Source: Gemmatimonadota bacterium
GTDB taxonomy: Bacteria; Gemmatimonadota; Gemmatimonadetes; Longimicrobiales; Gaopeijiaceae
Assembly: GCA_041390105.1 (NCBI GenBank)
Contig: JAWKQO010000001.1
Span: 1,924,001 to 1,988,000 of the forward strand
DNA length: 64,000 nt
Direction of reading: 5' to 3'
Position 1 is the first letter of the stretch. Every line of letters begins with the position of its first letter. The notes below the pieces were generated by a model. That model was given only the letters and a program-made list of their open reading frames with translations, was not told the origin of the DNA and ran no database searches. A program made the position numbers and the translations under genes. Shown piece after piece: positions 9,961 to 17,632 of this stretch.

Positions 9961-10341
9961 ATGGCCCGTCTGATCGTCAGTGCCGTCAGTCGAGAGTCGA
10001 CCGGCGACTCCTGGCACCGACTGCTCCTCTACGCCTCGGTCTCGCGCGCGGACGACGGATCACCCGTCACAGGTCTGACCAAAGCCAACTTCCGCATCAC
10101 GTCCAACATCTCGCTGGTGGTGGACCCTGCGGTGTGGTCCGTGCACGAGACGATGTGGGAGCCGGGCGATGCGATTCCCTCGGGCTGCTACTTGCTGGAC
10201 ATCGGGCGTACGGAGGGCTGGGGTGCCGGTCACAACTACACCTTCGGCATCCAGGTCCGCACGTTCGACGGCAGCGGCCGGGGCGCCCAGGTCGTGGATC
10301 AAGGGCAGGCCGCCGTCTCGGTGATCAGCACCGGCGTGTAG
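9961..10341 (+). CDS. Small hypothetical protein, probably beta-rich
   Basis: I do not recognise this 126-residue protein. It has no signal peptide, membrane segment or lipobox. Alternating hydrophobic stretches (RLIVSAVS, WHRLLLYASVS, AAVSVIST) and Gly/Asp turns suggest a compact beta-sandwich. Support for its being real: an ATG with GGAG about eight bases upstream, codon choice with the G/C-rich third positions seen in neighbouring genes, and its own divergent promoter space opposite the ADOP gene. It ends convergently with the sulfatase-fold gene. Function unknown. Confidence 0.65.
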   Translation: MARLIVSAVSRESTGDSWHRLLLYASVSRADDGSPVTGLTKANFRITSNISLVVDPAVWSVHETMWEPGDAIPSGCYLLDIGRTEGWGAGHNYTFGIQVRTFDGSGRGAQVVDQGQAAVSVISTGV

Positions 10342-10352
10342 CGACCGACGGG

Positions 10353-10369
10353 GTGGGCCTGGTGCCCAC
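10353..10369. terminator. Short stem-loop in a convergent gap
   Basis: GTGGGC, loop CTGGT, GCCCAC: a 6-bp stem between the small hypothetical gene (plus) and the sulfatase-fold gene (minus). It could end either transcript. There is no T-run. Confidence 0.35.
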
Positions 10370-10418
10370 TCGAGGAAGCCCTGCGCAGCGGGGGCAGCGC
10401 ACGGTGCGGGGAGCTTCC

Positions 10419-12206
10419 CTAGTGTGAGGTGGCGCCGGTGGTTGCTGACTCCGGCACGACGTGCTCCAGCCACGCGCGCATGGCGGAGCGCCGCGCCTGG
10501 TGTTCGGGCAACTCCACCAGGTTGGTCTCGTCTCCCGGGCGCCCAGCGTAATCGTACAGTTCCTCGACGCCGTCGCCGTTCAGAATGTACTGCCATCCGT
10601 CCTGCAACACGGAGCGAACGGGGCCGCGGCTGATCGGATCCGTGGGAGGGTTGTTCCGCCCCACTTGCACCTCGGCCAGCAGCGAAGCCGCCTCCTGTGG
10701 CGTGCCGGACCAATACCGGGTGAGCGAGTTGCCCGGAAAAACGCCGCCCGCATCGATACCCGCGAGGTCCAGGACCGTGGCGGGCACGTCCCGCAAGCTG
10801 ACCTCGGCGCCCACGCGCACGCCCGCAGGCACGCCCCCGGGGTAGCGGATCAGCAGGGGCACGTGCAGCACGGGAAGGTAGAGGTTGTGCGCATGGCCAT
10901 TGAGGCCGTGCTCACCGAACAACTCCCCGTGGTCGGAGGTGAAGATCACCAGCGTGTTCTCGAGCACACCCCGGCGCTCCAACTCCTCCAGCAGCGTCCC
11001 CAGGCGATCGTCCTGATAGGCGATCGCGGCTTCATACGCCGCCTCCGCCCCCTGGCCGAAACGCTTGAACTCCGGAGGCGACCAGTAGCCGGCGTGGGCG
11101 TCGAAGTAGTTCAGGAATCCGAAGAACGGTTGGCTGCCCAGACCGTCGACCCACGTCAGGAACTCGTCGTTGATGTCATCAGAGTGCTTGCGGTCGCTGC
11201 CGCGTTTGACGTCCACGTACCAGTTGAACTCCCGCAGCGCCGACCAGAGCTCTGAAAGAGAGCGGGCACGCACCATCCGCCCCCCGCTCCGCGTCTGCGT
11301 GAACGCCGAAGAAAGCAGGAACTGCTCACGGCTGACGCGATAGTCCTGGTAGACGTCGAAGCCCCGGCCCAGACCCGAGTCGTAGCTCGTGTAGTGGTGG
11401 TTCGCCACAAAGCCCCCGGTGGTGTATCCGGCGGTGCGGAACACCTCGGCCATGGTGGGTTCCGCATCGTCCAGGCGCGAGTACCAGCTCGACGACAGCT
11501 CGTGCGGCCAACGGCCGGTGAACAGCGTGGAGTGACCGGGGAGGGTCCAGGGAGACGCCGAGAACGCGCGATCGAAGACGACGCTCTCTCGTGCCAGGCG
11601 CTCGAGCACCGGTGAAGTCGGACGCGCGTGTCCGTAGAGGCTCAAACTCGCCGACCGCACGGTGTCCCAGACCACCAGCAGAACGTTGGGCATTCCGGTG
11701 CGCATGCCGCTGACGGGGCCTGCGAATCCGCTCGAGTCGGTGCGCCGCAGGACTTCGCCCACGGCACCCGCCGCAGCCGACAGCGCCACCAGGGTCACCA
11801 GAGCGCCCCCGAGCAATCGGCGCGCCCGTGCAGGGCGCTCACGTGTGTAGCGCGCCATCTGGACGCCGATTCCAGCGGACAAGATGGCGGCAGCGATGCG
11901 GTGGATGGCCCCCACTGGAAGAAAGAGGCACCCAACTCCGAACGACACGCCGACGAAGACCGCGAAGGGAGCCGTCACCCACGTGGGGAACACCAGCGCG
12001 AGCGCGCCCAGCAGGACACCGAGCGCACCGAAGATCAGGGCATACAGCGACGGCGTCATCCAGAGCGCGTGGCGACTGACGAAGATGACCTGGCCGAAGG
12101 CCGCTTGCTTGGTCCACAGGATCAACGCCTCGACGCAGCCCGTGGCGACGCCCAGGGCGATCATCATGAGGACCAGGGCACCGGCCTGTCGGACACGCGG
12201 GGGCAC
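10419..12206 (-). CDS. Membrane-anchored sulfatase-fold (alkaline phosphatase superfamily) enzyme with Thr nucleophile
   Basis: Protein of 595 residues: about four N-terminal membrane helices (first 150 residues), then a sulfatase-fold domain from about residue 172 (MPNVLLVVWDTVR, metal-binding Asp) through SPWTLPGHSTLFTG and later TSDHGELFGEHG. In classical sulfatases the motif is C/S-x-P-x-R and the Cys or Ser becomes formylglycine. Here the aligned residue is Thr (about residue 221) and Arg is His, the pattern of phospho- and phosphoglycerol or phosphoethanolamine transferases. Membrane helices plus the Thr nucleophile suggest envelope phospho-transfer or hydrolysis rather than sulfate-ester cleavage. 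The GTG at 12206 has GGAGAA seven bases upstream; an upstream GTG at 12311 falls inside a palindrome and was rejected. Confidence 0.85.
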   Translation of the reverse strand: MPPRVRQAGALVLMMIALGVATGCVEALILWTKQAAFGQVIFVSRHALWMTPSLYALIFGALGVLLGALALVFPTWVTAPFAVFVGVSFGVGCLFLPVGAIHRIAAAILSAGIGVQMARYTRERPARARRLLGGALVTLVALSAAAGAVGEVLRRTDSSGFAGPVSGMRTGMPNVLLVVWDTVRSASLSLYGHARPTSPVLERLARESVVFDRAFSASPWTLPGHSTLFTGRWPHELSSSWYSRLDDAEPTMAEVFRTAGYTTGGFVANHHYTSYDSGLGRGFDVYQDYRVSREQFLLSSAFTQTRSGGRMVRARSLSELWSALREFNWYVDVKRGSDRKHSDDINDEFLTWVDGLGSQPFFGFLNYFDAHAGYWSPPEFKRFGQGAEAAYEAAIAYQDDRLGTLLEELERRGVLENTLVIFTSDHGELFGEHGLNGHAHNLYLPVLHVPLLIRYPGGVPAGVRVGAEVSLRDVPATVLDLAGIDAGGVFPGNSLTRYWSGTPQEAASLLAEVQVGRNNPPTDPISRGPVRSVLQDGWQYILNGDGVEELYDYAGRPGDETNLVELPEHQARRSAMRAWLEHVVPESATTGATSH

Positions 12207-12304
12207 GAATCTGTTCTCCGTCGGGGTCAACGCGTTCTGCAACACAGTCGCTTCGCGGGCACCGCCCGGACAAGGCGAAGGTCGTCTTGCCCCCCCAACT
12301 CGAA

Positions 12305-12327
12305 CGGGCACCCACTGTGGGTGCCCG
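12305..12327. terminator. Near-perfect 23-bp palindrome (11-bp arms, 1-base centre)
   Basis: CGGGCACCCAC at 12305-12315 is repeated as its exact complement GTGGGTGCCCG at 12317-12327 around a single T. It lies between the beta-barrel gene and the sulfatase-fold gene, which run in the same direction. It could be a terminator hairpin or an operator for the downstream gene. Confidence 0.5.
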
Positions 12328-12342
12328 TCCGGCTCAGGAGGT

Positions 12343-12360
12343 CCTCTTCCGAAGAAGAGG
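12343..12360 (-). terminator. Stem-loop with a C(UUCG)G tetraloop on the minus-strand RNA
   Basis: On the minus strand the RNA would read CCUCUUC, UUCG, GAAGAGG: a 7-bp stem closed by the extra-stable UUCG tetraloop. It lies 40 bases after the beta-barrel stop. A further CCCCC/GGGGG stem at 12375-12387 lies in between. With the palindrome at 12305 this makes three stem-loops in 90 bases, a likely termination or RNA 3'-end stabilising region. Confidence 0.55.
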
Positions 12361-12399
12361 CTGGTGATCGCCCTCCCCCGTCGGGGGGATGGACGAAGC

Positions 12400-13056
12400 T
12401 CAGAGTCCGATGGAGAACCCGATGCTCACCACCGGATAGAAGCGAAACGGTTCCAGATCCTGCTCGATCTGCGCGATCTCGGCGTCGAGGTCCGCCTGGA
12501 ACGCGGCCTCGGTCGAGAGGAGGCCGTCGGTGCTGACCGCGACGCCAGGCGCACCCTGGAACGCCACGCCCAGGTCGACGACCAGGCCGAACCCGCCGAT
12601 GGGGCTCCCGAAGCCGATGCCGGCGTAGGGAGCGAACTCCTTGGTGAGGATCGTGCCGGTGACACTGCCGACCTGCTCAGGCTGGTAGGTCACGCCGTTG
12701 ATCTCGACCGGCTCCAGCGGCACACCCACCACCTGGATGTTCGAACCGAACTTCACGACGCCACCGACCAGACGCAGCGTCCGACCCAGCGGGTAGAAGT
12801 CGACGAAGGCAGAGATGTTCGGGGACGACATGCTCGCCGTCACCTCGACCTGGTCGACGGTACGGGTGGGCTCCCAGGGCTGCACCGTCACGCGGCCGCG
12901 GAGACCGATCAAGGGCGCGACCGCCAGCGCGACGTCACCACCGACACCCAGGGTGCCGATGTTGGCGGTCAAGCCGATCTGCGCGGAGGCCGGTGCGCTC
13001 AGCCCTGCGACGAGGGCAGCCGAAAGCAGAGCCGTGCGGAAGTGGGATCGCTGCAT
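12400..13056 (-). CDS. Secreted outer-membrane beta-barrel-like protein
   Basis: Protein of 218 residues with a clear signal peptide (MQRSHFRTALLSAALVAGLS, cleavage after APASAQ). The mature part alternates Gly-rich amphipathic strands (VGGDVALAVAPLIGLRGRVTV, ISAFVDFYPLGRTLRLVGGVV, FAPYAGIGFGSPIGGFGLVVDLGVAF), contains one acidic helix (EAAFQADLDAEIAQIEQDLEP) and ends with FRFYPVVSIGFSIGL, a final strand as in small outer-membrane barrels. The ATG at 13056 has GGAGA seven bases upstream; starting further upstream would bury the signal peptide. Single-gene unit, followed by several stem-loops. No specific function recognised. Confidence 0.8.
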   Translation of the reverse strand: MQRSHFRTALLSAALVAGLSAPASAQIGLTANIGTLGVGGDVALAVAPLIGLRGRVTVQPWEPTRTVDQVEVTASMSSPNISAFVDFYPLGRTLRLVGGVVKFGSNIQVVGVPLEPVEINGVTYQPEQVGSVTGTILTKEFAPYAGIGFGSPIGGFGLVVDLGVAFQGAPGVAVSTDGLLSTEAAFQADLDAEIAQIEQDLEPFRFYPVVSIGFSIGL

Positions 13057-13336
13057 GGGGGGTTCTCCAATGTCCCAGGACCCCGGTGCATCCGGGTCCG
13101 GGGGGAACCATCGCAACATGTGCGCCAGCGGGGGGCGGCTGGATCCAGGCACGCAACACGCTTGGTGGCAGTGTCTTACAGCGCCACACCCTCAGGACGC
13201 GCCAGCGGTAGGGGGGCAATCCCTTCCCGCTTTGGCGCTCCGACAGTGCCCGGCAGGCGGGTGCGACGCGCTTGACCGGCCCCTGACGGCGCCCCGATCC
13301 TCCTGCCTTCCCCTGGGATCCGGACGCTGGAGAATC

Positions 13337-14653
13337 ATGACCGATCGACGCTGGGTGGTTGCGACACTGCTCCTCCTGGGCTGCGGCGGAGGCGACGCGC
13401 CGCCGCCACCGGCGGATGCGACGATGAGGGCGCCGTCGCCCGCTGCGGACGCCCCCGTGCGGGCGCTGACCCATGCTCGACTCTGGACGGGGACGGACGC
13501 TCCGCTGGCGGAAGACGGAACGGTGCTGATCCAGGGCGGTCGAGTGGCGGCTGCGGGACCGTCGTCCACGGTTCGGGTCCCTGCCGACGCGGAAGTGACG
13601 GACCTGGGCGGATTGTGGGTCGTCCCCGGCTTCATCAACAGCCACGGGCATGTGGGCGACGTGCTCGGGCTGGAAGGGGGCCACTACACCGAGGAGAACC
13701 TGCTCCGCCAGCTCCGGCTCTACGCCTGGTACGGCGTGACGACGGTGGTCAGCCTGGGTGGAGACGCTGAGGAGGGAGTTGCACTACGCAACGGGCAGGA
13801 TACGCCGGAGCTCGACCGTTCGCGTCTGTTCGTGGCGGGTCCGGTGGTGGAGGCGGAGACGCCCGATGCGGCACGGGAGGTCGTGGCCCAACTCGACCAC
13901 ATGGACGTCGACTGGGTCAAGATCCGGGTGGACGACAACCTGGGCACGACCCGGAAGATGGAGCCCGACGTCTATACGGCCGTCATCGACGAGGCCCACG
14001 CGCGGGGACTGAAGGTGGCCGCCCACATCTTCTATCTGGAGGACGCCCGGGCGCTGCTCCAGGCCGGCGCGGACTTCATCGCGCATTCCGTTCGCGATCG
14101 AACGGTCGACGCCCGTTTCATCGAGGCGCTCTCGCTGAGCGGCGCCTGCTACTCGCCCACGCTGATGCGCGAGGTGTCCACGTTCATCTACGAGTCCACT
14201 CCGGAATTCTTCGCTGACTCGTTCTTCCTGGCCCAGGCCGACACTGCCGTGCTGCGGCGTTTGTCCGACCCCGCGCGTCAGGCCGAGGTGCGCGCCAATC
14301 CCGCCGCGCAGCGCTACAAGCAGGCCCTGGAGACCGCGCGCCTGAATCTGGTGGTGATCGCAGGGGCCGGACTCCCCGTCGCGCTGGGCACCGACACCGG
14401 ACCGGCGGGGCGCTTCCAGGGCTATTTCGAGCACCGGGAGATGGAGCTCATGAGCGCCGCGGGCATGAGTCCCGCGGCCGTCCTGCTGGCGGCGACCCGC
14501 ACCGCGGCCCGCTGCATGGGGCTGCCGGAGGTGGGCACGCTGGAGCCCGGCAAGTGGGCTGACCTGGTGGTCCTGGAGGCCGACCCGTTCCAGGACATCG
14601 CCAACACCCGGCGCATCCATTCCGTGTGGATCGCCGGTCACCGGGTGCGCTGA
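13337..14653 (+). CDS. Amidohydrolase-family lipoprotein
   Basis: Metal-dependent hydrolase of the amidohydrolase superfamily (imidazolonepropionase-like group), 438 residues. A lipobox LLLLGC places the lipid-modified Cys at residue 16, so the enzyme is probably periplasmic and membrane-tethered. Core motifs: GLWVVPGFINSHGHVGD (the two metal His in HGH; the usual preceding Asp is Asn-Ser here), VAAHIF, FIAHSVRD, the catalytic-Asp region LGTDTGPAG, and the family C-terminus GTLEPGKWADLVVLEADP. GGAG stands about four bases before the ATG. Substrate unknown. Same superfamily as three other genes in this window. Confidence 0.9.
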   Translation: MTDRRWVVATLLLLGCGGGDAPPPPADATMRAPSPAADAPVRALTHARLWTGTDAPLAEDGTVLIQGGRVAAAGPSSTVRVPADAEVTDLGGLWVVPGFINSHGHVGDVLGLEGGHYTEENLLRQLRLYAWYGVTTVVSLGGDAEEGVALRNGQDTPELDRSRLFVAGPVVEAETPDAAREVVAQLDHMDVDWVKIRVDDNLGTTRKMEPDVYTAVIDEAHARGLKVAAHIFYLEDARALLQAGADFIAHSVRDRTVDARFIEALSLSGACYSPTLMREVSTFIYESTPEFFADSFFLAQADTAVLRRLSDPARQAEVRANPAAQRYKQALETARLNLVVIAGAGLPVALGTDTGPAGRFQGYFEHREMELMSAAGMSPAAVLLAATRTAARCMGLPEVGTLEPGKWADLVVLEADPFQDIANTRRIHSVWIAGHRVR

Positions 14654-14666
14654 GCTCCCGAGTGAA

Positions 14667-14688
14667 TCTGTCCTCCAGAAAGGACAGA
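14667..14688 (+). terminator. Stem-loop after the amidohydrolase gene
   Basis: TCTGTCCT, loop CCAGAA, AGGACAGA: an 8-bp perfect stem 13 bases after the stop codon. No T-run follows directly. Candidate terminator separating this gene from the next promoter. Confidence 0.5.
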
Positions 14689-14711
14689 GCCGAGGCCGAG
14701 CGGGACCGGCC

Positions 14712-14740
14712 TTCTTCACGTTAACTTCTTTTTCTATAAT
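14712..14740 (+). promoter_or_regulatory. Promoter with perfect TATAAT in an AT-rich island
   Basis: A perfect TATAAT at 14735-14740 sits in an AT-rich patch (14721-14740) that stands out from the G/C-rich surroundings. A weak TTCTTC at 14712-14717 is 17 bases upstream. Transcription would start near 14747 and leave a leader of about 110 bases before the secreted protein gene at 14857. Confidence 0.6.
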
Positions 14741-14856
14741 CGCTTAGACGGTCCGTACCGGTCGGGCATGGCCTCTGCCTTCCGAACGTTCAGCGCGGAG
14801 GAGCGCCAGCCGGCGATGGGTCGGTGGCCACCTCCGCAGAACAGGAGGAGGTCGCC

Positions 14857-15642
14857 ATGAAACGCAGATGGGTACGCTCAGCCGGCTTGCTCGCCGCTGT
14901 CCTTCCCCTCACGGCGTCCTCCGCTTCGGCGCAGGCCCGGGTGGAGGTCGATGAGTGGTGGGAGACGAAAGCCGCGCTCGAAGGAGCCGCGGACCGGTTG
15001 GGCCCGCTGAACGGTGACGACTTCGAGATCGTCGACGACTTCGCGACGGACGCACGGGCTCGGACCGGCGTGCGCGGGGAAGCCCCTGTGCTTTCGGGAG
15101 ACGCGTACGACCGGCGGGAGGACCGCTATGAGGGTCGCGATGGGTACGTGGACGCTCGCGGGCGGATCGACATCGGGGTGGGTTCGGGAGGCTGGGGCGC
15201 CCGCGTCGTCGTGGTGCGCGATCGGGACCGCCGAGACTACGCCTACCGCCCGTTGTGGCGCACCGTCCGTTGGGACGCCCGCTTCGACGTGCGTCGACTG
15301 GGTCGCTTCTATGACGACCGGTTGGACCGCGGAGAGCTGCGTCGGCTGTTGGGTCGGGGCACGGTGGACCGGCTCGAACGGCACGCCGACCGCATCGGCG
15401 CCCGCGGGCGGTTGGTGGGTCGGTGGGTGCCCTATGCCCGCGGGGGGCGGGTACTCCAGGTGCGGGCCGGGGGCACTCCGGTGGCGGAGCTGGTCGCCTA
15501 CGGCCGGGATCCCTGGGTCGACGTGGTGCGGCTGAACGTGCGCCGCTGGTACGCCGAGTACGACCGCTACGACGACTACGGGCGCGACGACCGGCCCGAT
15601 CGCCGCGACGACCGGGGCCGACGGGGCCGGGGCGAGGACTGA
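14857..15642 (+). CDS. Secreted Asp/Arg-rich protein of unknown function
   Basis: Protein of 261 residues with a clear signal peptide (KRRW, then a hydrophobic run ending SSASAQ). I do not recognise a family. The mature chain is extremely rich in Arg, Asp and Tyr, with few lysines, and ends in a YDRYDDYGRDDRPDRRDD tail and a Gly/Arg run. A central part (RVVVVRDRDRRDYAYRPLWR, FDVRRLGRFYDDRLDRGELRRLLG) may fold as a small mixed domain. AGGAGGAG about six bases before the ATG is one of the strongest ribosome sites in the window, and the upstream promoter has a perfect TATAAT, so high or regulated expression is likely. The charge pattern would suit metal, nucleic-acid or surface-polymer binding; that is inference. 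Confidence 0.8.
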   Translation: MKRRWVRSAGLLAAVLPLTASSASAQARVEVDEWWETKAALEGAADRLGPLNGDDFEIVDDFATDARARTGVRGEAPVLSGDAYDRREDRYEGRDGYVDARGRIDIGVGSGGWGARVVVVRDRDRRDYAYRPLWRTVRWDARFDVRRLGRFYDDRLDRGELRRLLGRGTVDRLERHADRIGARGRLVGRWVPYARGGRVLQVRAGGTPVAELVAYGRDPWVDVVRLNVRRWYAEYDRYDDYGRDDRPDRRDDRGRRGRGED

Positions 15643-15685
15643 CGCCGTCGGTGGGCCGGCCGGTCCGCGCAGGACGGCGGCCGCA

Positions 15686-15712
15686 GGGCGCGGGGGACGT
15701 TCCCCCGCGCCC
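15686..15712 (+). terminator. Perfect 12-bp stem-loop
   Basis: GGGCGCGGGGGA at 15686-15697, loop CGT, TCCCCCGCGCCC at 15701-15712, followed by GTTCTCGTT. It lies 43 bases after the Asp/Arg-rich protein gene and before the M61 peptidase gene. The strongest terminator-like structure in this part of the window. Confidence 0.7.
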
Positions 15713-15794
15713 GTTCTCGTTCCGGGTCATGTGCGGGCCGAGGGAACGCCCTACCTTCCAACCTCGATCCTCCAGTTCGTCCAGGAGTTCCGGA

Positions 15795-17609
15795 ATGCAC
15801 CTCGCCTCTCGCTCGACGCACCTGTTTCTGCTCGCGTGCGCGCTGCTGACGCCCCCGCTCACGGCCCAAGCCCCCGTCCGCTACGAGGTCGCCTTTCCCA
15901 ACGCCGTCCACCACGAGGCGCGCATCACCGCCACCTTCGCGGACGTGCCGTCCGGTACCCTGGAGCTGCGCATGGCCCGCACCTCCCCGGGGCGCTACGC
16001 GCTACACGAGTTCGCCAAGAACGTCTACGATGTGGAGATCACGGACGGGTCCGGCCACGCGCTCGAGGTTGCGCGACCCGATCTGCACCAGTGGAACGTG
16101 AGCGGCCACCAGGGCACCGTGCGGGTGGCCTACACACTGTTCGGCGATCGCGGGGACGGCACGTACGCGCAGATCGATCCCACGGGCGCCATGCTGAATG
16201 CGCCGGCCACCTACATGTGGGCGCGACAGATGACGGACCGACCGGTGGAGGTGCGGTTCGCGCCCCCCGCGGGCGCCGAATGGGACGTCGCTACGCAGCT
16301 CGAGCCGACGTCCGATCCGCACCTGTTCCGCGCTCCGGACCACGCCTACCTGATGGACTCGCCCACTTCGCTGGGAGACATCGCCTGGCGGGAGTGGACC
16401 GTCGAGAGCGGGGGACGCACCCAAACTCTCCGCTTCGCCCTCCGGCATCAGGGGACCGACGCGGCCTTCGACGACTACCTACGCATGGTGCAGGCGGTGG
16501 TGCGCGAGGAGACGGCGGTCTACGGGGAGCTGCCCGCCTTCGATTACGGCACCTACACCTTCCTGGCAGCCTACCTCCCGTGGATCTCAGGAGACGGGAT
16601 GGAGCATCGGAACTCCACCGTCGTGAATCGCGTGGCCCACCTGCCCGAGGATGCCGTGGGCGTTCTGGGCACGGTCGCGCACGAGTTCTTCCATGCATGG
16701 AACGTCGAACGCATCCGTCCCGTCACGCTGGAGCCGTTCGACTTCGAGGCGGCCAACGTGTCCAACGAGCTTTGGCTGGCGGAGGGCTTCACGAGCTACT
16801 ACGACGACCTGGCGATGACCCGTGCCGGCGTGCTGGATGCCGCTGCGTTCGGTCAGCGCATCGCCGGGATGGTGAACGGGGTCGTCAACAGCCCGGGCTT
16901 CCACCACCGAAGCGCAGTGGAAATGAGCCGCAATGCGCCTTTCGTGGACGCCGCCGTCTCCATCGACCCGCAGAACACCGCCAATATCTTCATCTCCTAC
17001 TACACATGGGGCTCGGCCCTCGGCCTCGCGCTCGACCTGACGCTGCGTTCTCGCTTCAACCGCACGCTCGACGATTTCATGCGCCTGCTGTGGACGCGTC
17101 ATGGCAAGCCGTTCCGTCCCTACCGCGTCGAGGACGCCGAGTCCGCGCTGGCAGAGGTGAGCGGTGACGCCACCTTCGCCGCGGATTTCTTCCGCCGCTA
17201 CGTCACCGGCACTGAAGTCCCCGACTTCGAGGCGCTTCTGGCCTCCGGAGGCTACCGGCTGGCGCCGTCCCAGCCGGATCGGGCCACGCTGCGCCTGTCG
17301 TTCGAGAGCACGCGCGACGGAGCGACGGTGCTTTCCCGTCCCTTGGAGGGGAGCGCGGTCTACGCTGTCGGCATCGAGAGCGGAGACGTGGTGACCCGGT
17401 TCGACGGACAGTCCATCCGCGATGCCGGCGACATCGCACGCATTCTGGCCGGAAAGCGACCCGGCGACTCGGTCACGATCGAGTGGCAGTCCCGCGGTCG
17501 GATGCAGAGCGCCACGCTCCGGCTCGAGGCCGATCCCGCCCTGAGCGCAACGCCGCTGCCGGGCTCGCAGCCCCTGCGCGACGCCTGGCTGCGCCCCCGA
17601 GGCTCGTGA
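15795..17609 (+). CDS. M61-family (glycyl aminopeptidase-like) metallopeptidase with PDZ domain
   Basis: Secreted zinc peptidase of family M61, 604 residues. The signal peptide ends near LTPPLTAQ (residue 25). An N-terminal beta domain is followed by GDGMEHRNS (about 267), the exopeptidase GxMEN/H-like substrate motif, then the zinc motif HEFFH at 296-300 and the third ligand in WLAEGFTSYY (Glu about 330). The last 100 residues contain a PDZ-like domain (GSAVYAVGIESGDVVTRFDG). AGGAG stands seven bases before the ATG. It is followed after 23 bases by the D-aminoacylase gene in the same direction, so both may act together on exported peptides. Confidence 0.92.
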   Translation: MHLASRSTHLFLLACALLTPPLTAQAPVRYEVAFPNAVHHEARITATFADVPSGTLELRMARTSPGRYALHEFAKNVYDVEITDGSGHALEVARPDLHQWNVSGHQGTVRVAYTLFGDRGDGTYAQIDPTGAMLNAPATYMWARQMTDRPVEVRFAPPAGAEWDVATQLEPTSDPHLFRAPDHAYLMDSPTSLGDIAWREWTVESGGRTQTLRFALRHQGTDAAFDDYLRMVQAVVREETAVYGELPAFDYGTYTFLAAYLPWISGDGMEHRNSTVVNRVAHLPEDAVGVLGTVAHEFFHAWNVERIRPVTLEPFDFEAANVSNELWLAEGFTSYYDDLAMTRAGVLDAAAFGQRIAGMVNGVVNSPGFHHRSAVEMSRNAPFVDAAVSIDPQNTANIFISYYTWGSALGLALDLTLRSRFNRTLDDFMRLLWTRHGKPFRPYRVEDAESALAEVSGDATFAADFFRRYVTGTEVPDFEALLASGGYRLAPSQPDRATLRLSFESTRDGATVLSRPLEGSAVYAVGIESGDVVTRFDGQSIRDAGDIARILAGKRPGDSVTIEWQSRGRMQSATLRLEADPALSATPLPGSQPLRDAWLRPRGS

Positions 17610-17632
17610 GTCCACCCACCACCGGACCGTCC

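Noticed and set aside
12207..12311. Upstream extension of the sulfatase-fold gene to GTG 12311
   Set aside because: That GTG lies inside a 23-bp palindrome and has no ribosome site, while GTG 12206 has GGAGAA seven bases upstream and directly precedes the first membrane helix.
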